Assembly (NCBI GenBank): GCA_027627225.1
Contig: JAPFQT010000167.1
Location: 159,501 to 223,500, forward strand
Source: Congeria kusceri
Taxonomy: Eukaryota; Mollusca; Bivalvia; Myida; Dreissenidae
Direction of reading: 5' to 3'
Length of the DNA: 64,000 nucleotides
Shown one piece after another: positions 1 to 11,872 of the stretch. A program made the position numbers and the translations under genes. Numbering within the stretch: position 1 is the first letter of the stretch; every line of letters starts with the position of its first letter. The notes beneath the pieces were generated by a model. The model did not search any database, was not told the DNA's origin, and was given only the letters and a program-made list of their open reading frames with translations.

Positions 1-1400
1 CATCATCCAGCAGGATTGTCGGACATGTCCTGTTTGCTTGACGTCAATCCGCCAGTCCAGCCACGCTGAGCTAAAGTCAATTTTGTCGTCCGGTTTTCTA
101 ACCCGCGCACATAGCGACTTGATTGACATGATACACAATTCTAACAAGACTATCACTATATTGCTCACTTCATGGACCACTGGTCCAACTTTCACGAGAT
201 ATGGTTATTGAAATGAAAGTCGGCAAAACAAGTTGCCACTGGTCTGCATGAACGGGTGTTTCCGTACTTGGGCCTTCCACGAACAACACATTCAGACTAC
301 TGACGGGAATTCGTTAACAGATTAGTCAAAGAGCTTGTTCGCGACTGGAGTGGAGAGGATGTGTTGTTCATTAACGCGCGGCCGCGTCACAGTCAGAGTC
401 AGGGGCTGGTGGAGCAGGAAAACGCCAACATCGAGCGTCACATTTCCAATAAGCGCTCAACACTCAACCTCACTGGTGAAATCTACCCGTGGGCGAGTTG
501 GCCAACAAGAATTATGTACAACATTAATACTGATGCTGCAGATGGCATACAGAAGATGCCTTATGAAGTAGTGTTTGGAATATTTTTCGCGGAACTAGTG
601 CAGACGGTCATGTTAATAGGAAGAAGACATCGCCGATCAAACTGTGGAGTGTGACTCAGAAACCGGCGATGAGGCAATGGCCTATACCAATGCCGATACA
701 TAAGAGAAAATTGACCTTGTCTGACATTGACACCAGCAGTGATATTACAAGAACGTCCAATTCATTAACCAAGACATCGAGAGCAGAACAATTGAGATAC
801 TGTTTCGACGATGATACAATCCGGCAATACGTGTGTTCATTAAGGAACCGATCAGTATGGGGTTTCTGAACACACTAGACACAAACAGGCACAATATTCT
901 CCACTCATTCTTTCTGACACATTTTCGACAATACAATGTGAGTCATTCGCTGCTAGTGTAAGCCTCTTGACAGACACACATCACTCGCGAGTACGCCGAG
1001 ACGCAAAGGCTTCTTATCAAAGAATTCCGAGTCAATGAAGAAGAAGTATTTTAAGAAGAAAATATCCACACTAGTACAATTTCAAAAAGGTGATTTGATT
1101 AGTGTTTAAATAGCCGAAATCGATTGCTCTGGAACGGACCAACCGCGTTTGAAGGGAAAAGTAATTGGAGTTAAGGGTGATCTCTAATAGTTACAGTGCG
1201 CTGATGGAATTATTGACTCCTGGTTCAGAGCTGATGACCTCATGCCTTTCAATTCAGCTTATGAAAACAATTACACAATTGACAAGAAAATAATTGTCCG
1301 TGAGGTTTCGCTGAAACTGAATCCTAACTCTATAAGCAAAATCAAATGTATGTGTAAAACAAATGTGCAAAGTTATGTCACTGTGTGAAAAATAAACTGA
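1..1400 (+). pseudogene. Decayed DDE integrase of KRBA2-like mobile element, 5' cut by window
   Basis: Translated pieces in shifting + frames follow the order of a retroviral-type integrase: a zinc-binding C-x2-C-x2-C cluster (17-37), the first catalytic Asp in a DLIDM motif (116-130), a LHERVFPYLGLP stretch and an HSD second-Asp motif (about 289-297), then QGLVEQ with the catalytic Glu at 412-414, followed by the W..W...YNINT....MPYEVVFG segment (to about 585). Downstream (1110-1370) is a beta-rich C-terminal region and the start of a cysteine-rich tail (KCMCKTN, about 1344-1365). Stops and frameshifts lie at roughly 210, 300 and throughout 660-1100, so no integrase can be made. This domain order is known from KRBA2-like proteins and Ginger-type elements; assignment to a precise clade is uncertain. 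The upstream part lies outside the window. Confidence 0.75.
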
Positions 1401-1439
1401 TATGTTTCACCCACTATCTCCCGAATCGTGCATATACAA

Positions 1440-1945
1440 ATATGATTAATATGGATATGTGTGCATCTGATCTTGACCGTGGCATTGTCGAAAGTGGTGA
1501 AATTTTAACGGATAATCAAATCAACATGAACGTTTAAGAAGGCAATTTCTTGATAGCAATGGGTTCCATGATACATTACTAACCAGTGACCTTTTGCGAC
1601 AGACTAATCCGTACATTCAGGTCTTGCACGTCAGCTGCAATCACTGGAGTACCATCGCTGCAAATGCCATCGAAATGTATGACTCACTGACCTCATCTTC
1701 AGTTAACGACGTAACAAGTACTCAGCTGCGCTTGTATCACGGCAATGCAGCTACAATAAATAATATGAACGTTTAGCAACAAGAAGTAGGAAGAGAATTT
1801 GGTTGGTTTGTCAGGGCTAATGCAGTTTCGTTGTGTCATGTGGATGACGTCGATGTATAAGCCTGACGAAATGAGGGAACATTTCATGTATTGTATCAAT
1901 GCCGGTGTTTTGACGATTTTTCCTGTATCAGTGCAGGTTTCGTAA
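1440..1945 (+). pseudogene. Remnant ULP1/C48-like cysteine protease domain following the integrase
   Basis: A frame open at 1594-1776 contains NPYIQVLHVSCNHWSTIA, resembling the strand around the catalytic His of ULP1-like (C48) proteases (pattern 'vqILHv..nHWv'). It is followed in the next segment by QQEVGREFGWFVRANAVSL, which aligns with the usual 'QQ.GG.DCGlFAiA.A' block that carries the catalytic Cys. Here the Asp-Cys-Gly core is replaced by Glu-Phe-Gly, so the nucleophile is gone. A further piece, MREHFMYC, continues after a frame shift near 1850, and the match ends about 1940. Stop codons at about 1536 and 1774 confirm decay. Its position directly after the integrase C-terminus and on the same strand suggests it was part of the same element. 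Family assignment rests on motif recall, not a search. Confidence 0.6.
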
Positions 1946-1960
1946 TTTGTAACGATTTTT

Positions 1961-3894
1961 CCCCACAGTGTTTATCGATGCAAACGTCGTGTTAAATACA
2001 CACAATAACATATTATCAACAAAACTTGCAAAAGCTGTATAACATCAAATCCTTGAGATCTAGAGTGCAATAGCAAGGCGCTGCACCTTTTTGGTCCCCC
2101 CTGCTGCCCCTCTGGGCTTGTCAACATCAAAATGCTGAATATCTTTTGTAATTCAACATATTTTGGCAAAAAAAATGTATTTGAGTTTCCGTCTGAACAG
2201 ACGAGAACTATTTGGTGATAAAGAACTAGCTTATTGTGCGTCTAAAAGTAATGTTTGTTCTTAACTTTTAATCCAATTTAACAATAAATATTTGTTAATT
2301 AACTTTATTTGGTTACTTGAATTTATGCCACAATATATGGTGTTATATCGTACGTACACACTTAAATTGTATTATACAACAAGTTCTGTGTTATACTTTA
2401 TTATAGACATCATTGTCAGAATAATATACATCTGATCATGATTTCTTTCTTGTATAAGGAATACTAGCAGTGTGTCTTGCGATAATGCTGGTATATCGCA
2501 TTCTGCATTCAACGTAAAACTGTAAGTACTGCACTACACCAACAATCAATGTTAAAATGCAATTATATGTACTTCGCATTGTTAAATATCAATTCCAACA
2601 ATACGTATTAAACGCAGACATTATCCAAAAAAAAAAAAGTACCTTTGCCCGGAAATATGTTTTATCCATATGTGTACGTCTACTCTTGTTAGATTTTTTC
2701 TATTTTTTCTGTTATAGTAGTCTCTCTTTGAAATATTAAAAAATACACTCTAGTTCGTCATCCTATCTGTGTCTGAGTCTGTGTGTCTTTGTGTTTGTCT
2801 GTGTGCCTGTGTATCTGTGTTTGTAACACAATCATAGCTATTTTATGAATTGTATTTGCCATGTTTTGTCTCACAAGTGTCAGGGTGATGTAGATATGCA
2901 CAAACATTATAATTAATGCAGTTCCGAGTTCACTTGGTATGGTGTTGTTCACAGAAAGTACTACTGTATAATTTACATATCGTACATGGCATTCTTCACA
3001 CATATGTTATGACACTAATGCGCACGTTGTTTTTGAAATGTATTCAGTTGACACACACACACTATAGTTCTGTACTCAACTACATGTGTGCTACATACAG
3101 AGTTTAACTAAAACTATTATTAAATATCCCGAGTTGTAAATTATGTTGATAAGTAATTAGTGGATTTTAATTGCATTAAACATGTTTGAATTATATATCG
3201 GATTTATTAATAATTTTTTTTTTTCATTTAATTACACATTATTATTTATCGTTGGCATGCTCACGATATTTCTAAATACACTAAACACGTATTAAACCTA
3301 ATTTCTTAACGGTAGCCGTTGAATACAGGGGGCGGGGCAGTTCAACCATATATGGCTATGGATGTCAGGTGTCCATTGCTTTCATTTGTGTCAACATTTA
3401 ACTTCAAACATCTATGTACCCGGTATTCAGTTTTAAAAAGCCATTATGATGCCTTAAACTCTGGTGAGCGACCTAGGGCAATCTTGACCCTCTTGTTATT
3501 TGATTGTTTTGATTCAATGTTGATTTATTACACGTTAAATTTACTACAAAATGTTCGTTTAAGAAAAAGCAGCAATATATATGATGTATTGTTCTATATT
3601 AATCTAAATCCGGTTGTTAAATGGATCTGTTCACAGATTGGAAAATCGGCATATTTTCCACATTTTGTGACAGATTCCCAAAATAAAACAACAGTGAATA
3701 CAAGGATGTGAAATAACACTACGGACATAAAAATATACTGTAAATACCGACTCGTTTATGAGTAATCTTCAGCTGATATTGATAAAAATATAAAGCGTTT
3801 GGAACGATAAATAATTTGGAGTGTTTGTGTGTTTTCGTTAACATTGTTTACAACGCGTGGGTCACCTAAAGTAAACAATGCCGGGATAAATATA
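1961..3894. other. No gene recognised; AT-rich spacer
   Basis: AT-rich sequence with a TG-rich low-complexity stretch at about 2762-2825. An open frame at 3319-3711 (+, 130 codons) lacks an ATG at its start, has no recognisable motif and no convincing splice context; I regard it as chance. Confidence 0.5.
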
Positions 3895-3895
3895 G

Positions 3896-3985
3896 AAATT
3901 GGAATGGCTAAATGGTTACGGCGATAGCCTTTAAATCTGGAGGTCCCGATTTCAAACCCCGGTGGGACCTAAGTTTTTATTATTT
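3896..3985 (+). repeat. tRNA-like SINE head (degenerate)
   Basis: The stretch reads like a pol III promoter: an A-box-like TGGCTAAATGG near 3904, then about 45 bp later a B-box-like GATTTCAAACC near 3948, followed by an arm-closing GGTGGGACC. The head is degenerate, and I could not identify a target-site duplication or the 3' end, so the extent of the element is uncertain. Confidence 0.5.
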
Positions 3986-4785
3986 TCTCTAAAAAAACAC
4001 CCTTGCTTGTTATTATACTTGAGCTCTTTATTTCGGGTTTCCTAAATATGTCAAGTTTAATGGCCTCTTTCAAAAATGCAAACATCTGTGAACAAGTCTC
4101 TTTTAAATCAGCATTACCAAGTAACCCCGAGCATCTAGAATTGTGAAACTAGCTGCCAGATATTCATTTCCATAATACATTAAGTTTATGCTTAATGACT
4201 TCAGGAATAGACATTTTGTTAAGGTCATCTATGCCATTTATTTTCCAAAAAGACTAGTTGTTTAATATTTACATTTATGTTCAATTTGGTTCAAATGCTA
4301 CTGGATTGATAGGCCAAAATCTATAAACCTACCCAGTTTGTTAGAAATTGGAAACAGTTAACTTTAAGTTTGTTAATGTGTGCATTGTTTCTTTCACCGT
4401 TCGGTATCTATTTCAACGCAGCTCCTAAGAACATTCTTAACTGATATTATACTTAGTCAAATTGAAAATGTATGTTTCAAAATCAGTATTTTCAATTTGA
4501 AATTGGTAATTTGAAAGTATCATTTCCTAAATCCTTATAACAATTAATTTCATAGTAAAGTTTGATGAAACATACACAAAAATATAACTCAACTTTAAAC
4601 TAGGGTGCTTTAGACATATGGGCCCTGGCACAATTATTACTTGTTAATACTCCGCATACACCTTTAAGTAATACATATTTTCATGACATTTGTCTTTTGT
4701 CAATAAACATAAACATATATATTAAAATCTTGTTATTATTAATTATGTTCCCATTCTGAAGAAGCATGATTTATGGTTTTTCAAA
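3986..4785. other. No feature recognised
   Basis: AT-rich single-copy-looking DNA; no open frame, RNA gene or repeat that I can support. Confidence 0.5.
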
Positions 4786-4789
4786 TGTC

Positions 4790-5440
4790 GGTCCGTGTGT
4801 CGGTCTCTATGTCAGTAGACAAAACCTTGTCTGAGCAATAAGTACAAAACACTTAGGCTCTTGAAACTTGGTTGGTACGTTGGTTATGATTAATCGAGGA
4901 TCCCTATTGATGTTGGGCTCAGTGGGTCAAACTGACCAAAAGATGAAACAACAATAATTTTTAAAACTTGTCCAGGCTATACCTTCACAACCATTTGGTC
5001 TAGGTTATGAAAGATTTGGATCCTTGGGTGAATGCTCAATGTCAAACTGACCATAAAATAGGATTGAAGAAAACCACCAATAATACTTAAAAATAATAAC
5101 TTTGCAGCCCTTGGGCCTAGTCTCGTCAACCTTTGTAATTAGGTTGGTCATGACAAGTAAAGGATACCTATTAGTAATGGAGTCCTTGGGTCAAATGTCT
5201 AATTGACCAATAGTGGTCAAAACATTGTCCATGGAACCCATAGGCATGGGTTGTAGGTAGGTTATGACTACATGTAGATCCCTAATGATAATTGGGTCAT
5301 TTGGTCAAAGTCAAACTGACCAAACGTACACTAATTGTTTCATTTTACTTTCACCCTTGCAATTTTCTTCAGAGGCTGTATCAAATCCAAAGGGGCATTC
5401 CTGTTTTACAAACAGCTCTTGTTTATTATTATCTTATTTA
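4790..5440. repeat. Divergent tandem-repeat element, ~115-140 bp units
   Basis: Four diverged units share the block 'gggtcaaactgacca' or close variants at about 4921, 5040, 5183 and 5296, each followed by a run with accaaa/aaaa and preceded by 'atgatta..ggatccctatt'. Such arrays of GGTCAA...GACC blocks are a common dispersed repeat type in bivalve genomes. The segment closes with ggggcattcctgttttacaaa followed by ctcttgttt. No coding capacity. Confidence 0.65.
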
Positions 5441-5945
5441 CTGAGCAATTAGTTAAGTTCTCATAATTATGTGATATGCAAACACCAAGAAACAGTATTC
5501 TGAAATAATTTACAGAGAAAACAATATGTTAATTCAGCATATAGACTGCGTAGCATTTTTGTGTGTGTGGACACTTGTCATGTTTATGAATAAGTTGACG
5601 TATATTGTAAAGCGACACAGTCCATACAATCTTAATATTTATTAAAGCAATTTTAACCATAATATCAATAACAATATCACATTTTCACACACTTATAAAT
5701 ACTCTAGTTCAAACTTATTTGCATAACAATCAAGTGAATAGTCTAAATGTTAAAGTAACATTTAGGAATATAATGAGAAATATGAAGCTTAAAACGAATC
5801 CACTAATAAGAAATATTACATAATTGACTCTTAAAATGAATTAAAAGAAATTAACAAAATTATGTTAAGAACAGGCTAATTGTGTTTGACAAGGCACACA
5901 TAAACTTTTGAAAAAATATTCCATATAATAACTTCATCAGTTTTG
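5441..5945. other. No feature recognised
   Basis: AT-rich spacer without open frames or repeats I can name. Confidence 0.5.
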
Positions 5946-6279
5946 TCATTCTACAGTGAGCCGAGCCGGCTAGCTCAGTTGGTAGAGCGCTGGACTACAA
6001 CTCCGATGATTGCTGGTTCGATTCCCAGCTCGGCCACATAACTTGTTTGGGGATAGCTCATGCAATTATTTCTACGGGCATTCTCTCCCTACCTCTGATT
6101 CAAGTAGGGCAGTTGTCAGTTACTGGCATAAGTATGTGCTCGCAGTGCTGGTAAACCAGCTTACCCATAAAAAGTGTTAGTAGGTTAACTGACCGCCGTT
6201 ATATGACTGAACTACTGTTGAATATGGCGAAAAATCCCCCAAACATGAATAAATAAATAAACAATCATTCTACAGTGAG
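5946..6279 (+). mobile_element. Full-length tRNA-derived SINE with perfect target-site duplications
   Basis: The body (5961-6264) starts with a tRNA-like head: A box TAGCTCAGTTGG (5970-5981) and B box GGTTCGATTCC (about 6013-6023), with a GCTGG/CCAGC T-stem. The outermost GCCGAGC (from 5962) can pair with GCTCGGC after the T arm. The tRNA-unrelated body contains ggcattctctccctacct and gttgaatatggcgaaaaatc, ending in an (AAAT/AAAC) tail. It is flanked by identical 15-bp repeats, tcattctacagtgag, at 5946-5960 and 6265-6279, which are the target-site duplications expected of LINE-mediated retroposition. The body resembles the RUDI-like SINEs of molluscs from memory; that name needs a library search. 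It is not a functional tRNA gene. Confidence 0.9.
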
Positions 6280-6815
6280 AGTAATTAAAATATGCATGTT
6301 CATACACATGTGAGTTCACAACACCATCAAGCTGATTTCGCATGCATCAGTAAAATACACATTTATAAAGTGTATCTTTCAAAAACCTGCAACACAATGC
6401 TCTTCAATGTCTAACAATGTTCAAAATGGCTAAACAAAACCAAATATAATAAATTGTCCTTGCATGTTTAACTATTCAACAAGAAGATCTATTCAAACTT
6501 TATAAAGGCGCCATCTGGGTCATAATCGTGGGTCTGAAAACCACAAGACAACGTACACAATCAATACTGAGCATTTTCAGTACATTCGTTATTTCTTTGA
6601 ATATATACAACACATGACATACATGTATTACTATAAATCGCAAAAGCTGTGTCAGTAATCACGCGCCAGTTATTGTTAAATGTTGTAACATATTATACTA
6701 ACAAAAAACTTCCATCACAAAATATAACAATTGTTGAATCATGCTAAAATACGAATGCTTTGGACTATCAGTCTGTTTGCAGTGATTGAAATCTTTAAGT
6801 TATTTAGATACAACG
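6280..6815. other. No feature recognised
   Basis: AT-rich spacer between the SINE and the first direct-repeat copy. Confidence 0.5.
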
Positions 6816-6819
6816 ATAT

Positions 6820-6960
6820 ATAATTGCTATGTGTTTCGTCACGCTTCAGTAAGCATTCGGTATTTCCGTTTGCACGAGTTTTTTGTTCGATTGGAGGGTA
6901 GAGTCATTCGAGGTTCGCTTACACAGGAGTTAACATGTGGTTCAGCATATTTTTTTAAAC
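6820..6960 (+). repeat. Direct repeat, copy 1 (flanks the 110-bp satellite)
   Basis: Shares with 11742-11872 the ordered blocks tttcgt.acgcttca.taagcattcggtatt, acgagtttttt/acgagttttt, ggttcgcttacacagga.ttaaca.gtgg and agcatatttttt. Copy 1 has a small extra piece (gtcattcg) near 6902. Spacing between copies is about 4.9 kb and orientation is the same. No coding potential is evident. Confidence 0.8.
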
Positions 6961-8625
6961 TCTAGTTTTTGTTAAAAATTGTTGTACAAATATCGAAATT
7001 TCAAGCTACATACATAGATTACAGTAGGACAGTGAACTTTTGAAACAAACATTGTTGGGATTCGTGAGTGCGCTGAGCTTTCACTCGTCGTGTTCGTACA
7101 GGAGAGCGTCTTCGTTCCGCAGCAGTCCTCTTCCGACAAGGCTAGCTATTTAGGAGCCACTTTACACACCGCTATTAGCGGCATCGCTAAATCACACCAT
7201 TGTAAAGAGGAGTATACTGTTTTGTTATTCATATATATATATGAATGCCATGTTATGAATATCTGAGTTGTGTTGCTGTTTGTTTTACAGTTAAGAGGTT
7301 AAGAGAGTTAATTCGCATGTTTGTATCGGGGTTAAAGAACTTAAAAGGGGCTTCAGATATTCATGATATTTTTGGAAATGGACACAAATACTTTTTGTAC
7401 ATCCTACGTTTGTCTGGACGAAAATTTGTAAATAAGTAAATACAATAATGATTCTTTTGGAAAACACATTTTATTAGGATCCTTGCATTTCTGTTTAATG
7501 CATGTATAGCTGTGGCCTAAAATAAACCTTTTATTGTTCAGCCTTTGAGGGTTTCTAGTTAGCATTTCTGAAAAGAACGTTTAGACTTAAGCCATGCGAG
7601 TGCATTTTTAAATCATGTCATGTGTTTCTGGGTCTGAGGTTAGCATTTAAACACTCGATTATTGACCAATATTCGGCGCTCTCAACGATGATAACTAAGA
7701 ATATCGGGTTCTTCGTGTTTTTGGGTTTTGCCAGTCGGTTTTCAATTCGAACGAATTTTTGTTTTCTCAAATGTTTTGCGGCGTTTTGTTATATAAATGG
7801 AGTTCATTCTATATCGGAATGACGATTTGATGTAGGATATGTTAAGTGGTTGGAAAAATACCATAATGGTACACATCTGCTGTACATTAAGGGAAAACAG
7901 TAAGCGATTAACGTTTCATCAGAGAAAAGCTATTCATATAGCACAATGGCTAGTTTTTGTTTCCGAATGAGCGAAGGTTGATCATTTAGTCTCCAGCTAA
8001 AAACAAATGACAAACATTAATTTCAGCGTCTAGATTTACTAGTTTCGGTGGATTTCTAGAAAATATCTGGCATGCTGGAAACGTCGACCAAGTGTTTGCT
8101 ATTTCTGGTAATTGTAGGCTCGTTTCTCAATAAGAATGATTCGTTTTCGTCTTGGCGTTTTTCCCTGAATCCTAATGCTGAGGATGATTATAATACGGTT
8201 TGAATGTGATCATTGGATATCATCTGATATCGTTAAATAAAACCTTTAAAGTCGCGCTAATGTAGACAGATTCGTGAAATGGGCATTTTGTTCATCTTTT
8301 TTTTCTTAATTGGTGCTAAGGTTTCGCTTTTACCTGATGGCAGCTCAACACTAGGCTGGTTCCTGTTATAACGTTGATACATAAAATCGTGGTTTAAATG
8401 AGTATATGTAGTGCAAGCGAAGCTAAGCAACAAAAAATAGTCTGCATTTTTCTGACAAAAACACAGTTGCTAGTAATAGTGTATAGATATTTTGTTGTCT
8501 TGTCCTTTTTATCATTGCACAGGCTACATGATGTGTTTTTAATATGGGGGACACTGAGAGAAGCGTTTACGTTTCTCGAGATTTCGGTACGTCAACGAAG
8601 TAGTTTGTTTTGTTTGTAATAAGGA
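6961..8625. other. No gene recognised
   Basis: Contains several short open frames (for example 7245-7439, 7622-7822, 8398-8619, all +) with no recognisable domain, no consistent splice context and TTG starts in some cases. I do not annotate them as genes. A CpG-containing stretch lies at about 7060-7150. Confidence 0.45.
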
Positions 8626-8629
8626 GACG

Positions 8630-10515
8630 CGATGGTCTGCATTGAGCTGATGGTGTAAATTATGTGACACACAGTTGGATCTGTTTTGACTTGTTGATGT
8701 GAATTATGTGATATATGGTTTTCTCGAGATGTGAGATGTTTGTGTATCAGTGTAAAGATGTTGTGTATATAAAGATACACGGGATCTCTGTTGACATGTT
8801 GATGTGAATTATGTGATACACGGTTGTCTCGAGATGTGAGATTTGTATGTATCAATGTCTGGATGTTTTGTATATATAGTAAAGATTCACGGGCTCTGTG
8901 TTGAGATGTTGATGTGAATTATGTGATACACGGTTGTTTCGAGATGTGATAATTTTGTGTATCACTGGTGGATGTGTTGTATATATAGTAAAGATCCACG
9001 GGATTTGTGTAGAGATGGTGATGTGAATTATGTGATACACGGTTGTCTCGAGATGTGAGATTGTTGTGTATCAATGTCTGGATGTGTTGTATATAATGTA
9101 AAGATCCACGGGATCTGTGTTGAGATGTGAATTATGAGGTACACGGTTTTCTCGAGATGTGAGACGTTTGTGTATCATTTTATGGATTTGTTGTATATTT
9201 AGTAAAGATCCAGGGGATCTGTGTTGACATGTTGACGGGAATTTTTATATGATACACGATTGTCTCGAGATGTGAGACGTTTGTGTTTCACTGTATGGAT
9301 GTGGTGTATATGAGGTAAAGATCCACGAGATCTGTGTTGAGATGTAGATGTGAATAATGTGATACACAGTTGTCTCGAGATGTGAGATGTTTGTGTATCA
9401 ATGTCTGGATGTGTTGTATATATAGTAAAGATCCACGGGATCTGTGTAGAGATGTTGATGTGAATTATGTCATTCACGGTTGTCACGAGATGTGAGATTT
9501 TTTGTATCAATGTCTGGATTTGTTGTATATATAGTAAAGATCCACGGGATCTGTGTTGAGATGTTTATGTCAAGTATGTGATACACGGTTTTCTCGAGAT
9601 GTGAGATTTTGTGTATCAGTGTATGGATATGTTGTATATTTAGTAAAGATCCAGGGGATCTGTGTTGACATGTTGACGGGAATTGTATGATACACGGTTT
9701 TCTCGAGATGTGAGACGTTTGTGTTTCACTGTATGGATGTGGTGTATATGAGGTAAAGATCCACGAGATCTGTGTTGAGATGTTGATGTGAATAATGTGA
9801 TACACAGTTGTCTCGAGATGTGAGATGTTTGTGTATCAATGTCTGGATGTGTTGTATATATAGTAAAGATCCACGGGATCTGTGTAGAGATGTTGATGTG
9901 AATTATGTCATTCACGGTTGTCACGAGATGTGAGATTTTTTGTATCAATGTCTGGATTTGTTGTATATATAGTAAAGATCCACGGGATCTGTGTTGAGAT
10001 GTTTATGTCAAGTATGTGATACACGGTTTTCTCGAGATGTGAAATTTTGTGTATCAGTGTATGGATATGTTGTATATTTAGTAAAGATCCAGGGGATCTG
10101 TGTTGACATGTTGACGGGAATTATATGATACACGGTTGTCTCGAGATGTGAGACGTTTGTGTTTCACTGTATGGATGTGGTGTATATGAGGTAAAGATCC
10201 ACGAGATCTGTGTTGAGATGTTGATGTGAATAATGTGATACACAGTTGTCTCGAGATGTGAGATGTTCGTGTATCAATGTCTGGATGTGTTGTATATATA
10301 GTAAAGATCCACGGGATCTGTGTTGAGATGTTTATGTCAAGTATGTGATACACGGTTTTCTCGAGATGTAAGATTTTGTGTATCAGTGTATGGATATGTT
10401 ATGTACTAGTATGTAATAAATGATCCGCAGTGAGCAGAGTTGGGATGATGCATTATATGATACACGGTTGTGTCGAGATGTGCTGTTGCATGTATCAATA
10501 TAGTGGGTATTTTGC
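8630..10515 (+). repeat. 110-bp satellite/minisatellite array with four-monomer higher-order repeat
   Basis: About 17 monomers of 104-113 bp, most easily counted by the conserved palindromic core ctcgagatgtgag (8723, 8828, 8938, 9047, 9151, 9263, 9373, 9484, 9593, 9702, 9812, 9922, 10031, 10140, 10250, 10360 and a degenerate one near 10473). Each monomer also carries 'tatatagtaaagatccacgg'. From 9232 on, monomers form a higher-order unit A-B-C-D of about 438 bp: A has 'gacatgttgacggg', B 'gaataatgtgatacacag', C 'cattcacggttgtcacgag', D 'tttatgtcaagtatgtg'. Two complete units are followed by a third that lacks C. Antisense open frames across the array are a by-product of the repeat and not genes. 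Confidence 0.95.
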
Positions 10516-11740
10516 ATATACATGTATATTTTAGTTAAAACTTTATACAAAGAATAGATAGAAAATGTAATGAATTATATTGGTAGTTGTTCAATTAAAA
10601 TACTGTAGCTGCGTTCGAGACGACAGTATTAACATCCTACTTAAGGAGCAGTGTTTCAGAAGATACCGGACATAGCCAGGGCGACAAAAATCCAAGAGTT
10701 CACAAGTTCAACGCGATATTTTAAAAATACAATATTTGTAAAATTGTGGAATGAACATATATTTGATTCTCTCCCGACAGAAGAAAGCCAGTGTATGTGT
10801 TCCTGAGTGACATGAAGCGCAAACATGTGTCGACTGCGGTCATGAATGAATTCCGCTACGCCTTTACAACATCGTTGGATATATGTGTTACTTTTAATTT
10901 TCAGTATGCGAATAAGCTTGTGAATTTTATTTTTGCAAGATGCAAACGAATTTTAGTTGAAGCCTGTTTCTATGAAACAAAAATATATCCAGTAATGTTA
11001 AATAAGACCGTCGATTACATTAGGTATTAGTTGAAAAGCAACAACATGAGATTTATATGTTTTATGTGTATTCTTGGATTTTACGCTTTTATATATTTTA
11101 AAAAAATACGTTTTGTTTCAAGTTTCACATGTTTTTGGTTTATTTTTGTCAGTAGCAAGTGTATCAGGGCATTATTTGATTTGGGTATTTATATGTTTGT
11201 ATAAATCAGGAAGTAAGCTATGTCAAGTGTCTTGGTAAGAGTAGTGTATTGCCGCAGTAGATATCCAATACACGTGCTTTTTCAAATGATTTGTTTTTAT
11301 ATAATAATGTTCAATATGCAACGCGAAATACGTTTGTTTTGTGGCACGAGTTCACCCTTATATTATAGAAAAGAGGGATATTTAAGATGTTAAATTCAGT
11401 AGATATGTGAAACCAGAACTATTTTTATGTCCGCATCAGCGAATAACAGAGGCATTATTTTAGATGTTACATATACTGTTAGTTAAGGATGATAGATGCA
11501 GATATCATGCGTCCTAACACGTGCGATTGAAAAAAAAGTTAGTTTCTATACAAGTTAAAGAATGTTAGTAATATTATTTGATATTACTTTACTACATTTT
11601 AATTTCTTCTTTGTTTATTCGAGAAAAGCGGACCGCCTCCGAAAGAACAATGTGTTTGTCTTTTATGGTTGTATAGGTGCTGTACTTGTTGTATGTAAGG
11701 AAATAACAAAAATTTTCGGACGAACGCATAGAGGAAGAAA
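10516..11740. other. No gene recognised
   Basis: AT-rich DNA with short chance open frames (10791-11030, 11562-11822, +). No motif, RNA gene or named repeat. Confidence 0.45.
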
Positions 11741-11741
11741 A

Positions 11742-11872
11742 TATTTGCTATTCTTTTCGTTACGCTTCAATAAGCATTCGGTATTTTCCTTTGAACGAGT
11801 TTTTCGTGCGATTAACGGGTAGAAGGTTCGCTTACACAGGAATTAACACGTGGTTGAGCATATTTTTAAATT
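11742..11872 (+). repeat. Direct repeat, copy 2 (flanks the 110-bp satellite)
   Basis: Counterpart of 6820-6960 in the same orientation, with roughly 80-85 percent identity by eye over the shared blocks. The two copies bracket the satellite and about 3 kb of other DNA. Confidence 0.8.

Noticed and set aside
3319..3711. 130-codon open frame
   Set aside because: Starts with TTG, no ATG context, no motif, AT-driven composition; length alone is not evidence here.
5961..6036. Functional tRNA gene
   Set aside because: Acceptor stem has extra bases, the anticodon arm does not fold cleanly, and the unit has a SINE body, AAAT tail and target-site duplications.
8592..10353. Overlapping antisense open frames of 62-111 codons rich in His, Thr and Ile
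   Set aside because: They track the 110-bp satellite, cycle through frames with the monomer (110 is not a multiple of three), and are a by-product of the repeat.
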